Origin: Streptomyces sp. Je 1-332
GTDB taxonomy: Bacteria; Actinomycetota; Actinomycetes; Streptomycetales; Streptomycetaceae
NCBI RefSeq assembly: GCF_040730185.1
Contig: NZ_CP160402.1
Span: 310,001 to 374,000 of the forward strand
Reading direction: 5' to 3'
DNA length: 64,000 nucleotides
Below, piece after piece: positions 52,884 to 61,289 of the stretch. The notes under the pieces were generated by a model. The model was not told where the DNA came from. It saw nothing but the letters and a program-made list of their open reading frames with translations, and searched no databases. The translations under genes and the position numbers were made by a program. The first letter of the stretch is position 1. Every line of letters begins with the position of its first letter.

Positions 52884-54113
52884 ATGAACACCACGCACAC
52901 CACCGCCACCACGCCCACCACGCCCACCACGCCCACCGGGTTGAGCACGGAAGACGCCGTCCGCACGTTCGTCGAGTACTACGAGGAGCGCGGCCACCGC
53001 CGGATCACCGGGTCGACACTGTTGCCCCCGCCCGGCGACCCGGTGCTGTTCACCACCTCCGGCATGCATCCGCTCACTCCCTACCTGGAGGGGCAGCCCC
53101 ATCCCCTCGGCAGGCGACTCGTCAACGTGCAGCGCTGTCTGCGCACCACGGACCTGGAGGAGGTCGGGGACTCCACGCATCTGACCGTCTTCGAGATGCT
53201 CGGCACCTGGTCGCTCGGCGACTACGAGGGGCAGCAGAGTCTCGCCTGGGGTTACGACCTGCTCACCGACGGTTTCGGCGTCGACCCACGTCTGCTGCAC
53301 GCCACCGTTTTCGGCGGCGACGATCACGTCGGGCCCGACACCGCCTCCCTCGAACTGTGGCAGGACCGCGGGGTTCCGGTGGAGCTGACCGTCGAGGACA
53401 ACTGGTGGTCCAACGGGCCCACCGGGCCGTGCGGACCCGACTCGGAGATCTTCCTGTGGACCGGCGACACCCCGCCCGAGTCCACCCCGACAGGTGACGA
53501 CCGCTGGGTGGAGATCTGGAACCACGTGATGATGCGCCACCGTCGGCTCGCCGACGGGACGCTCGTACCGCTACCCCAGCGCAACATCGACACCGGGCTC
53601 GGTCTTGAGCGACTGGCCTCGCTGCTTCAGGGGCGCACGTCGGTGTTCGAGTGCGACATCTTCGACCCCTGGCGTCACCTCGTGCCGGGCCTGTGGCAAC
53701 TGGACGAGCCGACGCTGCGACTGGTCAGCGACCACCTGCGCTCGGCCATGGTGGTGATCGGCGACGGAGTCCGCCCCGCCAACACCGGCCGCGGCTATGT
53801 GCTGCGCCGACTCGTACGGCGCGTCCTCACCGTGCTGTGGCGAGAGGAATCCTCGCGGCAACTGGTGGACCTCCCGGGCGAGTTGATGCGGCACACCCTC
53901 GAACACTTCCGTCAGGACGTGGACATGGAGGCCGAGGACGTACGCCGGGTCCTGGTCGAGGAGGAGCGGCGCTTTCGGCGGCTCCTGGAGCGGGGTCGGC
54001 AGGTCCTCGCTCGGCCCCGGTTCCAGGGCCCGCTCGGCGAGGAGGACCTCCACTACCTCCATGACACCCACGGCCTGCCGCGTGACCTTGTCCTGAGCTT
54101 GCGTCAGGAGTGA
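52884..54113 (+). CDS. Catalytic-domain-only alanyl-tRNA synthetase homologue
   Basis: The 409-residue protein covers only the class II catalytic and tRNA-recognition part of AlaRS; the full enzyme is near 880 residues. The active-site landmarks are intact: LFTTSGMHPL, CLRTTDLEEVG, FEMLGTWSLGDY, NGPTGPCGPDSEI, EIWNHVMMR, NIDTGLGLER and RPANTGRGYVLRRLVRR. The editing domain (HxxxH) and the C-Ala domain are absent. The first 18 residues are Thr/Pro-rich, from a repeated ACCACGCCC unit. It may charge tRNA or a carrier with alanine, or serve as a stress or resistance copy. The leader ORF and terminator upstream suggest attenuation control. Confidence 0.85.
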   Translation: MNTTHTTATTPTTPTTPTGLSTEDAVRTFVEYYEERGHRRITGSTLLPPPGDPVLFTTSGMHPLTPYLEGQPHPLGRRLVNVQRCLRTTDLEEVGDSTHLTVFEMLGTWSLGDYEGQQSLAWGYDLLTDGFGVDPRLLHATVFGGDDHVGPDTASLELWQDRGVPVELTVEDNWWSNGPTGPCGPDSEIFLWTGDTPPESTPTGDDRWVEIWNHVMMRHRRLADGTLVPLPQRNIDTGLGLERLASLLQGRTSVFECDIFDPWRHLVPGLWQLDEPTLRLVSDHLRSAMVVIGDGVRPANTGRGYVLRRLVRRVLTVLWREESSRQLVDLPGELMRHTLEHFRQDVDMEAEDVRRVLVEEERRFRRLLERGRQVLARPRFQGPLGEEDLHYLHDTHGLPRDLVLSLRQE

Positions 54114-54156
54114 CGGAGCCATTCGATCCGGGCGGCCCTGACCCCGGCCCGGAACG

Positions 54157-54786
54157 TCAGCTTTGTCCAGGGCCGGGCGCCGGCGGCGTGCTGGTGTGCC
54201 GGTGTGTGCGCAACGCGTGCGAGAGCGCGTCAACGGTCACTTCCACCACGGCCAGGAGCTGTGCCGGGCTCGCCCCGGCTCTGCTCATGACAGCGAGGGA
54301 CTGGTTCACGGCCGCCGCGTGTTCGGCGAAGACTTCGGCGTCCTGGTCGGTCATTCCACCGGCGTTCAGCGCGGCGCGCAGGCGCAGGCGCTGGAAGCCG
54401 AGCGCCTGTCTGGCGTGCGCCGCGACGGCCGGGCTCAGCGCTGGGATCGCCATGGCCGACTGGACGACCAGGCATCCGTCGGGCAGTTCGGGATCGGCGA
54501 TGCGCTCGAGGGTGACGCCGAAGAACGCGCGGACAGCCGCGACGGGCTCGGAGGCCGCACACGACAGGGCGGCGTCGTACTTGCCCCCGAAGCGCGCGGC
54601 GTAGCGATCCAGGCAGCGCAGGAACAGGGCGTCCTTGTCGCCGAGCGAGGAGTAGATCGAGCTGCGGTTCAGGCCGGTGGCCCGGGACAGGTCGCCGACC
54701 GAGGTCTCGGCGTAGCCGACGCGCCAGAACTGGATCATCGCGGCGTCGAGCGTCGTGTCCATGTCGAACTGCTTCTTGCCTGCCAC
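54157..54786 (-). CDS. TetR-family transcriptional regulator
   Basis: The 209-residue protein has a TetR DNA-binding domain (FDMDTTLDAAMIQFWRVGYA, then DLSRATGLNRSSIYSSLGDK) of the AcrR/YxaF-like type, and a C-terminal ligand domain. It is divergent from the alpha/beta hydrolase, and a perfect 24-bp palindrome lies between. It should repress both genes. It converges on the AlaRS-like gene with a 43-base gap. Confidence 0.9.
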   Translation of the reverse strand: MAGKKQFDMDTTLDAAMIQFWRVGYAETSVGDLSRATGLNRSSIYSSLGDKDALFLRCLDRYAARFGGKYDAALSCAASEPVAAVRAFFGVTLERIADPELPDGCLVVQSAMAIPALSPAVAAHARQALGFQRLRLRAALNAGGMTDQDAEVFAEHAAAVNQSLAVMSRAGASPAQLLAVVEVTVDALSHALRTHRHTSTPPAPGPGQS

Positions 54787-54845
54787 GTGGTACGTCCTTG
54801 CCGGGTGTCGGTGAGTTCGGAGTGTCGGATGCCGACCGTGATTCT

Positions 54846-54869
54846 ATCTTGAACTGATCAGTTCAAGAT
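54846..54869. promoter_or_regulatory. 24-bp perfect palindrome, TetR operator
   Basis: The core TTGAACTGATCAGTTCAA is extended to ATC...GAT on both sides without mismatch. It is AT-rich compared with its surroundings and lies between the divergent TetR and hydrolase genes, overlapping the likely promoters. Confidence 0.85.
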
Positions 54870-54947
54870 GTGTTAGCGTCCAGTCATGATCTTGAGCGGG
54901 CGCGCCCTCCAAGCCGAGCCCGCTCGCCCCCGCTTGTGGAGGATGCC

Positions 54948-55876
54948 GTGACCGCTGCCGAGAGCAACCCCGTCCGCGACCTGCCCCTGCACGACCTGTC
55001 CGGATTCACCCACCGATGGGTCGACGCGGACGGCATCCGCCTTCACGCCGTCGAAGGCGGCCGGCCGAACGGCCCGGTGTCGTCCTGCTCGCCGGGTTCC
55101 CGCAAACGTGGTGGGCCTGGCGGAAGGTCATGCCCAGCCTCGCCGACCGGTTGCGCGTCATCGCGATCGACCTGCCCGGCCAGGGCCACTCCGAGCGCCC
55201 GGAGCGCAGCTACGACACCCACACGGTCGCCGCCCACGTGCACGCCGCCGTCAAGGCACTCGGAGTGCCGGCCTACTGGCTGGCCGCCCACGACATCGGC
55301 GCCTGGGTGGCCTTCTCGCTCGCCCTCAACCACGAGAGCCAACCGCGCGGGGTCGCCCTGCGCGGGGTCGCCCTGCTCGACGCCGGAATCCCCGGCATCA
55401 CCCTCCCGGAATCAATTCCCACGGACCCGGCCCGGGCGTGGAAGACCTGGCATTTCGCGTTCCACCTCGTGCCCGGCCTGCCCGAGACCCTGCTCACCGG
55501 CCGCGAACGGGAGTACGTCAGCTGGTTCCTGAAGACGAAGGCTCTCGCTCCCGGCACATTCGACGACGCCGACCTCGACCACTACGCAGCGGCCCTCGCC
55601 GCCGACGGCGGCCTCCGTGCCTCCCTCGCCTACTACCGGGACGCCGCCGAGTCGGCGCGCAAGAACCACCAGGCACTCGACCGGCAGCACCTGACCGTGC
55701 CCGTTCTCGGAATATCCAGCAGCCACGGCTCCGTCCCGGACATGGCGGCCTCCATCAGCCCATGGGCCGACCACACCACCGGAGTCGTCGTGCCCGGCTC
55801 CGGGCACTTCATCCCCGATGAGCAGCCCGAAGCCGTCGCTGCCGCGATAGCCGACTTCATCGACGGCACCCATTGA
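54948..55876 (+). pseudogene. Alpha/beta hydrolase (epoxide hydrolase/haloalkane dehalogenase-like) with frameshift
   Basis: Two frames join to make one hydrolase of about 310 residues. Frame 1 starts at GTG 54948 (GTGGAGG upstream) and gives FTHRWVDADGIRLHAVEGGR. From about 55075 the homology continues in another frame with VVLLAGFPQTWWAWRKVMPS and DLPGQGHSERPE. The nucleophile region has AAHDIGAWVAFSLAL, where Asp follows His, and the final catalytic His is in GSGHFIPDEQPE. Adding one G in GGCCCGGTG (55071-55079) repairs the frame. It is either a recent pseudogene or a sequencing deletion. Confidence 0.8.
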
Positions 55877-55946
55877 CACCGCTCAGGCCCCGCCCGCCTG
55901 CGCACCAGCCCACGCGCACCCGGGGGCGCCCACGCCCAGGCCGTCC

Positions 55947-56984
55947 TCAGGGGCCGAACCTGATGTCCGCCGCGACGGGCAGGTGGTCGCTGCCGGTGGA
56001 GGGCAGGGTGCGGACCTGGGTGACCCTGGCTGCGCGGGTCATGATGTGGTCGATCCTGGAGACGGGGAAGGTGGTCGGCCAGCTGAAGGCGAAATTGTCC
56101 CGTCCCGTCGAGTCCAGGCGGGTTCTGACCGGGTCGAGGCCGCGGTCGTCCACCGTGCCGTTGAGGTCGCCCAGCAGGATCACCTTCTCCAGCTGCTCGG
56201 CCTCCAGTGCCGCGCCCAGCAGGCCTGCGCTCTCGTCCCGGCGGGCGGAGCTGAAGCCGTGCCACTGGACGCGGACCGACGGCAAGTGGGCGACGTACAC
56301 CGCGACATCGCCCCACGGCGTACGGGCTTGGGCCCGCAACCCGCGGTTCCAGTCCTCCCCGATCCCCTCCGGCCTGATATCCACCGCCCCGACCTCCGTC
56401 AGCGGGTGCTTCGACCAGAGTCCGACCGTTCCCCGCGCCGCCCGGTAGGGGTACCGCGCCCGCAGGCTCGCCTCGTACGCGGGCAGTGCGGCCGGCGTCA
56501 GCTCCTCCAGGGCGATGAGATCCGGGCCGGCGGCGCTCAGGGCGCGAGCGGTGCCCGCGGGGTCGGCGTTCACGTCGCTGACGTTGTGCTGGACGGCCGT
56601 GAGGTCGTGGGCGCCACCGTCCCCGGCGGTCGAGCGCCCGCCGAAAAGGATCCCCCAGGCGGCGACCGGAAGCAGTAGGGCCACCAGGGCCAGGGCCGAC
56701 CGGCGCAGCAGGGCCAGGGTGAGCAACAGGGGGACGGCCAGGCCCAGCCAGGGGAGGAACGTCTCCAGGAGGCTGCCGAAGCGGCCCACGGTGTTGGGCA
56801 CCGCGGAGTGGAAGGCGAGGAGGGCCGCGGTCAGGACGGCGAGCGTGGCGAGAATCCGGCCGCGCGTCCAGCGGGACCGGCCCTTCGCGTCCACTCCCCA
56901 GCGCGGCCGGACACCGCTGCCCGGCCACCTCCGCAGGCGCGCGAATCTCGTACCCCGCTTCGTCCCGCCGTCCACCCGCTCCAC
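55947..56984 (-). CDS. Membrane-anchored endonuclease/exonuclease/phosphatase (EEP) family protein
   Basis: The 345-residue protein has three N-terminal membrane segments (ILATLAVLTAALLAFHSAVP, then LPWLGLAVPLLLTLALL and LALVALLLPVAAWGILF). An external EEP domain follows, with metal and catalytic motifs LTAVQHNVSD, IALEEL, LLGDLNG and a terminal GSDHLPVAADI. Family members cleave nucleic acids, phosphoinositides or lipids; this membrane-linked form is common in actinomycetes. It converges on the hydrolase gene. Confidence 0.87.
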   Translation of the reverse strand: MERVDGGTKRGTRFARLRRWPGSGVRPRWGVDAKGRSRWTRGRILATLAVLTAALLAFHSAVPNTVGRFGSLLETFLPWLGLAVPLLLTLALLRRSALALVALLLPVAAWGILFGGRSTAGDGGAHDLTAVQHNVSDVNADPAGTARALSAAGPDLIALEELTPAALPAYEASLRARYPYRAARGTVGLWSKHPLTEVGAVDIRPEGIGEDWNRGLRAQARTPWGDVAVYVAHLPSVRVQWHGFSSARRDESAGLLGAALEAEQLEKVILLGDLNGTVDDRGLDPVRTRLDSTGRDNFAFSWPTTFPVSRIDHIMTRAARVTQVRTLPSTGSDHLPVAADIRFGP

Positions 56985-57170
56985 TCGGCTCCCCCTGCTT
57001 CCCCCGCTCCCCGGCCGTGAGCGTCGCGTGGCTGGAAGGACGCCACCATCGGGTGATCGGGTTCCGGCTGTCGGATGCGGGCCTCGCGGGCGAGGGGAAC
57101 ACTGGGGTGTGCGCGTGTCCCCACACGCGTGCGCGTTCTCACGCTCGCTCTCCGTCGAAGGGACCTACAA

Positions 57171-57491
57171 GTGGCCGACCTCTACGCCCTCGTCGCGGAG
57201 CACCTCGAGAAGGCCCGCGCCGCCGCGCACGGACGCAGCGCCGAGCTGCTCCTGCACGACGGTCCACTGCGGCAGAGCCTCATCGTGCTCGTATCCGGAC
57301 ACGAGCTGAGCGAGCACGACACACCCACGGCCGCGACCCTCTTCGTCCTGCGCGGGCGGGTCGGGCTCACCACCGCGGGCGACACGCTCGAACTGGGCGA
57401 GGGCGAGTTCGCGCCCATCCCGCACGAGCGCCACGGCCTGACCGCGCTGGACGACTCCGCCGTCGTACTGACCGCCGTCACCGAGGTCTGA
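57171..57491 (+). CDS. Small cupin-domain protein
   Basis: The 106-residue protein is a single cupin barrel with pieces LFVLRGRVGLTTAGDTLELG and GEFAPIPHERHGLTALDD. The first metal-binding motif lacks the usual G(X)5HXH histidines; only the second motif's His remains (HERHG). It may be a metal-free binding protein. Start GTG 57171 with GAAGGGA upstream. It converges on the isochorismatase-like gene. Confidence 0.8.
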   Translation: MADLYALVAEHLEKARAAAHGRSAELLLHDGPLRQSLIVLVSGHELSEHDTPTAATLFVLRGRVGLTTAGDTLELGEGEFAPIPHERHGLTALDDSAVVLTAVTEV

Positions 57492-57512
57492 GCGGGCGCC
57501 CCCGCTGCGGCA

Positions 57513-58103
57513 CTACCCCTTCGCGACGGCCCCCAGCCACTCCTCGACGGCGACGACCTCCGCCCACTGCGGGAACAGCTTCTCCATCAGGAGCGCGTGC
57601 ACCTCGGGGTCCAGGTCGAGGCACGCGTCCGACAGGACGGTGAGTCCCAGGTCCCCGTCGTTCGCGTGGCACGCCGTGTGCAGCACTACGCCGCTGGTGG
57701 CGATGCCGGTCAGGACGAGGTGGTCGATGTCGCGCGCCCTGAGCACCAGGTCCAGGTCGCTGCCCGAGAACGCGCTCCCACGCCGCTTGGTGACCACGGT
57801 GTCGCCCGGCTGCGGCCCGATGTCCGGGTGGATTTCGGTGCCGGGCTCGCCTTCGACGTGCAGGCCCGCCCGCACCACGGCGGTGAGCGCCTTGTTGCGG
57901 GTGCTGACATCCGGGTATCCCGGTCGTAACGCGATGGCCACGTAGATCACGGGGATGCCCGCCGCGCGGGCGCCCTCGATCGCCCGGCGCAGGCGCGGCA
58001 GATAACCCGAGCCGTCGTCGGCGAGGTCCACGATCTCGCGCTGCACATCCATCACGAGGAGGGCGCTGTTCACGCCCGGGATCGTGCGCTGATGATTCGT
58101 CAT
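57513..58103 (-). CDS. Isochorismatase-like cysteine hydrolase
   Basis: The 196-residue protein has the isochorismatase/nicotinamidase fold with catalytic Asp in ALLVMDVQREIV, a Lys in VVTKRRGSAFSGSDLDLVLR, and the nucleophile Cys in GVVLHTACHANDGDLG after the cis-peptide region LTGIATSGVV. The Cys makes a true hydrolase activity likely on an amide or similar bond. Start ATG 58103. It is divergent from the 2H phosphoesterase gene. Confidence 0.9.
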   Translation of the reverse strand: MTNHQRTIPGVNSALLVMDVQREIVDLADDGSGYLPRLRRAIEGARAAGIPVIYVAIALRPGYPDVSTRNKALTAVVRAGLHVEGEPGTEIHPDIGPQPGDTVVTKRRGSAFSGSDLDLVLRARDIDHLVLTGIATSGVVLHTACHANDGDLGLTVLSDACLDLDPEVHALLMEKLFPQWAEVVAVEEWLGAVAKG

Positions 58104-58182
58104 GTCTCCTCGAACTCCCGCGGTGGCCGAGCCGTTCCGTGGGGACGGAGCCCGTCCCCGTCCGGTGCGATCATGGCGCGTG

Positions 58183-58734
58183 ATGAATGCCGACGAACAG
58201 TGTGCCGAAGACGAGCCCGCGGGGGACGGATGGCCGGACATACCGGGTGACACCGCGCTCACCATCAAGGTCCCCGAAGCCGATCCGCTGGTCCGCGCGG
58301 GGTTCCCGGCCCACGTGACCGTGCTCTACCCCTTCTTGCACGAGAGTCGCATCGACGCGGCGGCCCACCGCGAGCTGACCGGTCTCTTCGCCGGACGTGA
58401 CGCCTTCACCCTGACGTTCGCCGAGTTCGCCCGCTATCCCGGCGTGCTGTACCTCGACCCGTGGCCGCACGCCCCGGTCACGTCCCTGGCCAAGGACCTC
58501 GCCGCGTGCTGGCCGGACGCGGTGCCCTACCGGGGGATCTTCGACCCCCCGCTCGGCCCGCATCTGACGGTCGCGAACAACGAGGGCCCCGCGACGCAGG
58601 ACGCCGCGTACGACGCGTTGCAGGCCGAGCTGGAGCCCCTGTTGCCGCTGAGCTGCCGTATCCGGGCCGTCCACCTCATCGTCTGGGACGGCACACGCTG
58701 GCAGGACCGCGCGGAGTACCGCCTCGGCTCATAG
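58183..58734 (+). CDS. 2'-5' RNA ligase/2H phosphoesterase family protein
   Basis: The 183-residue protein has the two motifs of the 2H superfamily: HVTVLYPFLHE (about residue 44) and HLTVANNEG (about 127). It is of the branch annotated as 2'-5' RNA ligase-like and is clearly different from ThpR at 23546. RNA or nucleotide 2',3'-cyclic phosphates are possible substrates. ATG 58183 gives the start. It overlaps the end of the convergent P450 gene by six bases. Confidence 0.85.
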   Translation: MNADEQCAEDEPAGDGWPDIPGDTALTIKVPEADPLVRAGFPAHVTVLYPFLHESRIDAAAHRELTGLFAGRDAFTLTFAEFARYPGVLYLDPWPHAPVTSLAKDLAACWPDAVPYRGIFDPPLGPHLTVANNEGPATQDAAYDALQAELEPLLPLSCRIRAVHLIVWDGTRWQDRAEYRLGS

Positions 58735-59997
58735 CCGCGCGCGGGCACCCACCCGCACAGGGAGTTTCTGCACGCTGTTCCCCACGAAGGAGGCGTGGCG
58801 GGGCAGTTCGGGCTCCGGGACGGCGAGGTCGAGGTCGGGGAAGCGGGTGAACAGTTGCTCCAGGGCGATGGTGGCCTCCATGCGGGCCAGCGGGGCGCCC
58901 ATGCAGAAGTGCGCGCCGTGGCCCAGGGACAGGTGCCGGGTGGTGGTGTTGTCGCGGGTGATGTCGAAGCGGTCGGCGTCGGGGCCGTGCGCCTGTTTGT
59001 CGCGGCCCGCCGCGGAGTAACCGGCCAGGACGGGGGTCCCCTGGGGGATGACGGTGCCGTCGAGCGTGAGGTCGCGCGTCGGGTAGCGGAAGGGGAAGTA
59101 GCTGACGGGGCTGTCCCAGCGCAGGGTCTCCTCCACCACGTCCGCCCAGCTCACCTTGGAGCTCTGGGCGAGGGCGAGCTGCTCGCGGTGGGTGCACAGG
59201 GCGCGTACGGCGTTGGTGATGAGGTTGAGGGTGGTCTCGTGCCCGGCGATGATCGTGAGCATCAGGGTGCCGAGCAGCTCGTGGGGGCTTAGCCGGTCGC
59301 CGTTCTCCTCGCGGGCCGCGATCAGGGCGGTGGTCAGGTCGTCTCCGGGGTTCGCCGCGCGGGCGGCGGCGACCGCGCCGAGGACTTCCACCATCTCCCG
59401 GTTGGCCGCCATCGCCTCCTCGGGGCCGATGTCGGTGGCGACGATCTGGTTCGACAGGTGGTGCAGGCGGTCGTGGTACTCGGCGTCCACGCCCAGGAGT
59501 TCGCAGATGACCCCCATCGGCAGCGGCAGCGCGAAGTGCTTGCGCAGGTCCGCCACGCCGTCGCCGGCGGCCGCCTCTCCCAGGTTGTCGAGCAGCTCGG
59601 TCGTCAGGGCCGTGATCCGCGGCTGGAGTTCCGCCACCCGGCGCGCGGTGAACGCCTTGCCCATCAGGGAGCGCAGCCTGCGGTGGTCGGTGCCGTCGGC
59701 GGTGGTCATGCCCTGCACCGTCGCGAACGTCTTCAGCGGCCAGCCGTCGGCTATCTCGCCCGCCTGCAGCGCCGCGAAGTGCTGTGCGTTCTTGGCGACA
59801 TCGGGGTGTGCGAGGAACTCCTTGAGCGCATCATGGCCGAGCACCGCCATGCCCTGTACGTCGCCGGGCAGGACCACCTCTGTGACGGCGCCGTGTGCCA
59901 GGAGCCGGGCGTTGTCGGCGTGCGGGCAGCCGCCGGCGGGGTCGAAGCGGTGCGGCCTGCTTGCTGCGGGGTCGGTGTTCACCGATGACGTGTTCAA
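58729..59997 (-). CDS. Cytochrome P450, canonical, of the conservon (CYP154-like position)
   Basis: The 422-residue P450 has an intact oxygen-activation helix (TIIAGHETTLNL), the ExxR motif in VVEETLRWDSP and the haem motif LSLGHGAHFCMGAPLARME, where the usual Phe is Leu. I start it at TTG 59997, whose codon overlaps the stop of the upstream P450 by two bases and has AGGAG six bases before; GTG 59982 is an alternative. In Streptomyces conservons a CYP157-type gene is often followed by a CYP154-type gene, which fits this order. The substrate is unknown. Confidence 0.9.
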   Translation of the reverse strand: MNTSSVNTDPAASRPHRFDPAGGCPHADNARLLAHGAVTEVVLPGDVQGMAVLGHDALKEFLAHPDVAKNAQHFAALQAGEIADGWPLKTFATVQGMTTADGTDHRRLRSLMGKAFTARRVAELQPRITALTTELLDNLGEAAAGDGVADLRKHFALPLPMGVICELLGVDAEYHDRLHHLSNQIVATDIGPEEAMAANREMVEVLGAVAAARAANPGDDLTTALIAAREENGDRLSPHELLGTLMLTIIAGHETTLNLITNAVRALCTHREQLALAQSSKVSWADVVEETLRWDSPVSYFPFRYPTRDLTLDGTVIPQGTPVLAGYSAAGRDKQAHGPDADRFDITRDNTTTRHLSLGHGAHFCMGAPLARMEATIALEQLFTRFPDLDLAVPEPELPRHASFVGNSVQKLPVRVGARARL

Positions 59998-61289
59998 CGG
60001 GCTCTCCTGGTCGAAGGGTCGGGATGCTGCGAGAGGACCGGCGCGGTGAAGCGCACCGGGAGTGCGGCGAGTCCCCTGCTCCAGGGTGACTTGATCCACT
60101 CCAGTTCGCCCTGCGGGACGGCGAGTTCGAGGTCGGGCAGCCGGTGGCGGATCGTGTCCACGGCGGTGCGCGTGATGAGCCGGGCCGGGTCCTGGGCCGG
60201 GCAGATGTGCGGGCCCGCGCCGAAGGCAAGGTGCGAGCGGTTGCCCACGACCGGCGCGCCGTCGTCCGGGAGGATCAGCGGGTCCGCGTTGGCGCCTGCC
60301 AGGCCGAGGATGAGCATGTCGCCGGTGCGGACGGCCTGCCCGCCGAAGGTCATGTCGCGGGTGGCGTAGCGGGCGGGGAAGTTCTGCGTGGGCGGGAAGC
60401 GCCACAGGACCAGGTCGAGTGCGTCGTCCACGCTGAGGTGGCCGCCGGTCAGCGAGGAGCGGAACTGCGGGTCGCACAGCAGGATGCGCAGGGTGGTGGC
60501 GATCCAGTTGACGGTGGTCTGGTTGCCCGCGACGAACATGACGACGAGGTTGTGCAGGACCTCTTCGTCGGTGAGCCGGGCCGGGTGGTGCAGCAGGGCC
60601 GACGTGATGTCGTTGCCGCGGCGGCGCCGCTTCTCCTCGATCAGCCGGAGCAGGATCGCTCCCATGCGCTTGCTGGCGTCAGCGGATTCAGCGGTGGCGG
60701 CGACCGTTCCGGCGACGGCCTCCACCAGGTGGCGGCCGGTCTGTTCGTCCACGCCCAGCAGCATGGTGATGACGCGCATCGGCAGCTTGCGCGCGTAGTC
60801 GGCGACCAGGTCGGCCTCGCTGCGTTCCGCGAACGACTCGATCACCTCCTCGGCGGTGGCTCGCACGGAGCGCCGCAGTTCGTGGCCGTTGATCCCCGCG
60901 AGCGCGGCGGAGACGGCTGCGCGCATCCTGCGGTGCTGCTGTCCGTCGTTGAACAGCAGGGCGGGCCGCCAGCCGACCATGGGCAGGATCGGCGAGTCGG
61001 CGGGCACGCGGCCTTCCCGCAGCAGGCTCCAGCGGCGTGGATCGTGCGAGAAGTCCTGCTCGTCGCGGGTCAGTTGGAGCAGCTCGCGGTGGCCGATGAC
61101 CAGCCAGGCGTCGACGCCGGGCGCGATGCTGACGGGCGCCACGGGCCCGTGGTCGCGGCGCAGTCGCTCGTACAGGGCGGGCATGGCGTCGCCGTCGAGG
61201 TGGGGTCCGTACAGCGCGGTCGACGGCCCCGCGGCTCCGGTGACCGGACAGTGGGTGGGCGGCCCGGCCGTGGTGTGGGGCGAGGTCAT
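59994..61289 (-). CDS. Cytochrome P450 lacking ExxR (CYP157-like, conservon cvnE position)
   Basis: The 431-residue P450 is divergent in every core motif. The ExxR motif is replaced by LVLW (about 293-296, in DDALDLVLWRFPPTQNF). The I-helix reads VAGNQTTVNW, with Gln in place of the acidic residue. The haem loop is LAFGAGPHICPAQDP, keeping the Cys (about 363) but lacking the final Gly. CYP157 members of Streptomyces conservons are known to lack ExxR yet fold. It overlaps the GTPase stop by four bases (ATGA) and is followed by the canonical P450. Confidence 0.9.
   Translation of the reverse strand: MTSPHTTAGPPTHCPVTGAAGPSTALYGPHLDGDAMPALYERLRRDHGPVAPVSIAPGVDAWLVIGHRELLQLTRDEQDFSHDPRRWSLLREGRVPADSPILPMVGWRPALLFNDGQQHRRMRAAVSAALAGINGHELRRSVRATAEEVIESFAERSEADLVADYARKLPMRVITMLLGVDEQTGRHLVEAVAGTVAATAESADASKRMGAILLRLIEEKRRRRGNDITSALLHHPARLTDEEVLHNLVVMFVAGNQTTVNWIATTLRILLCDPQFRSSLTGGHLSVDDALDLVLWRFPPTQNFPARYATRDMTFGGQAVRTGDMLILGLAGANADPLILPDDGAPVVGNRSHLAFGAGPHICPAQDPARLITRTAVDTIRHRLPDLELAVPQGELEWIKSPWSRGLAALPVRFTAPVLSQHPDPSTRRAR

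Noticed and set aside
52300..52887. Plus-strand 195-codon ORF before the AlaRS-like gene
   Set aside because: It crosses the twin operators, the leader ORF and the terminator, is Arg/Pro-rich, and does not fit any family.
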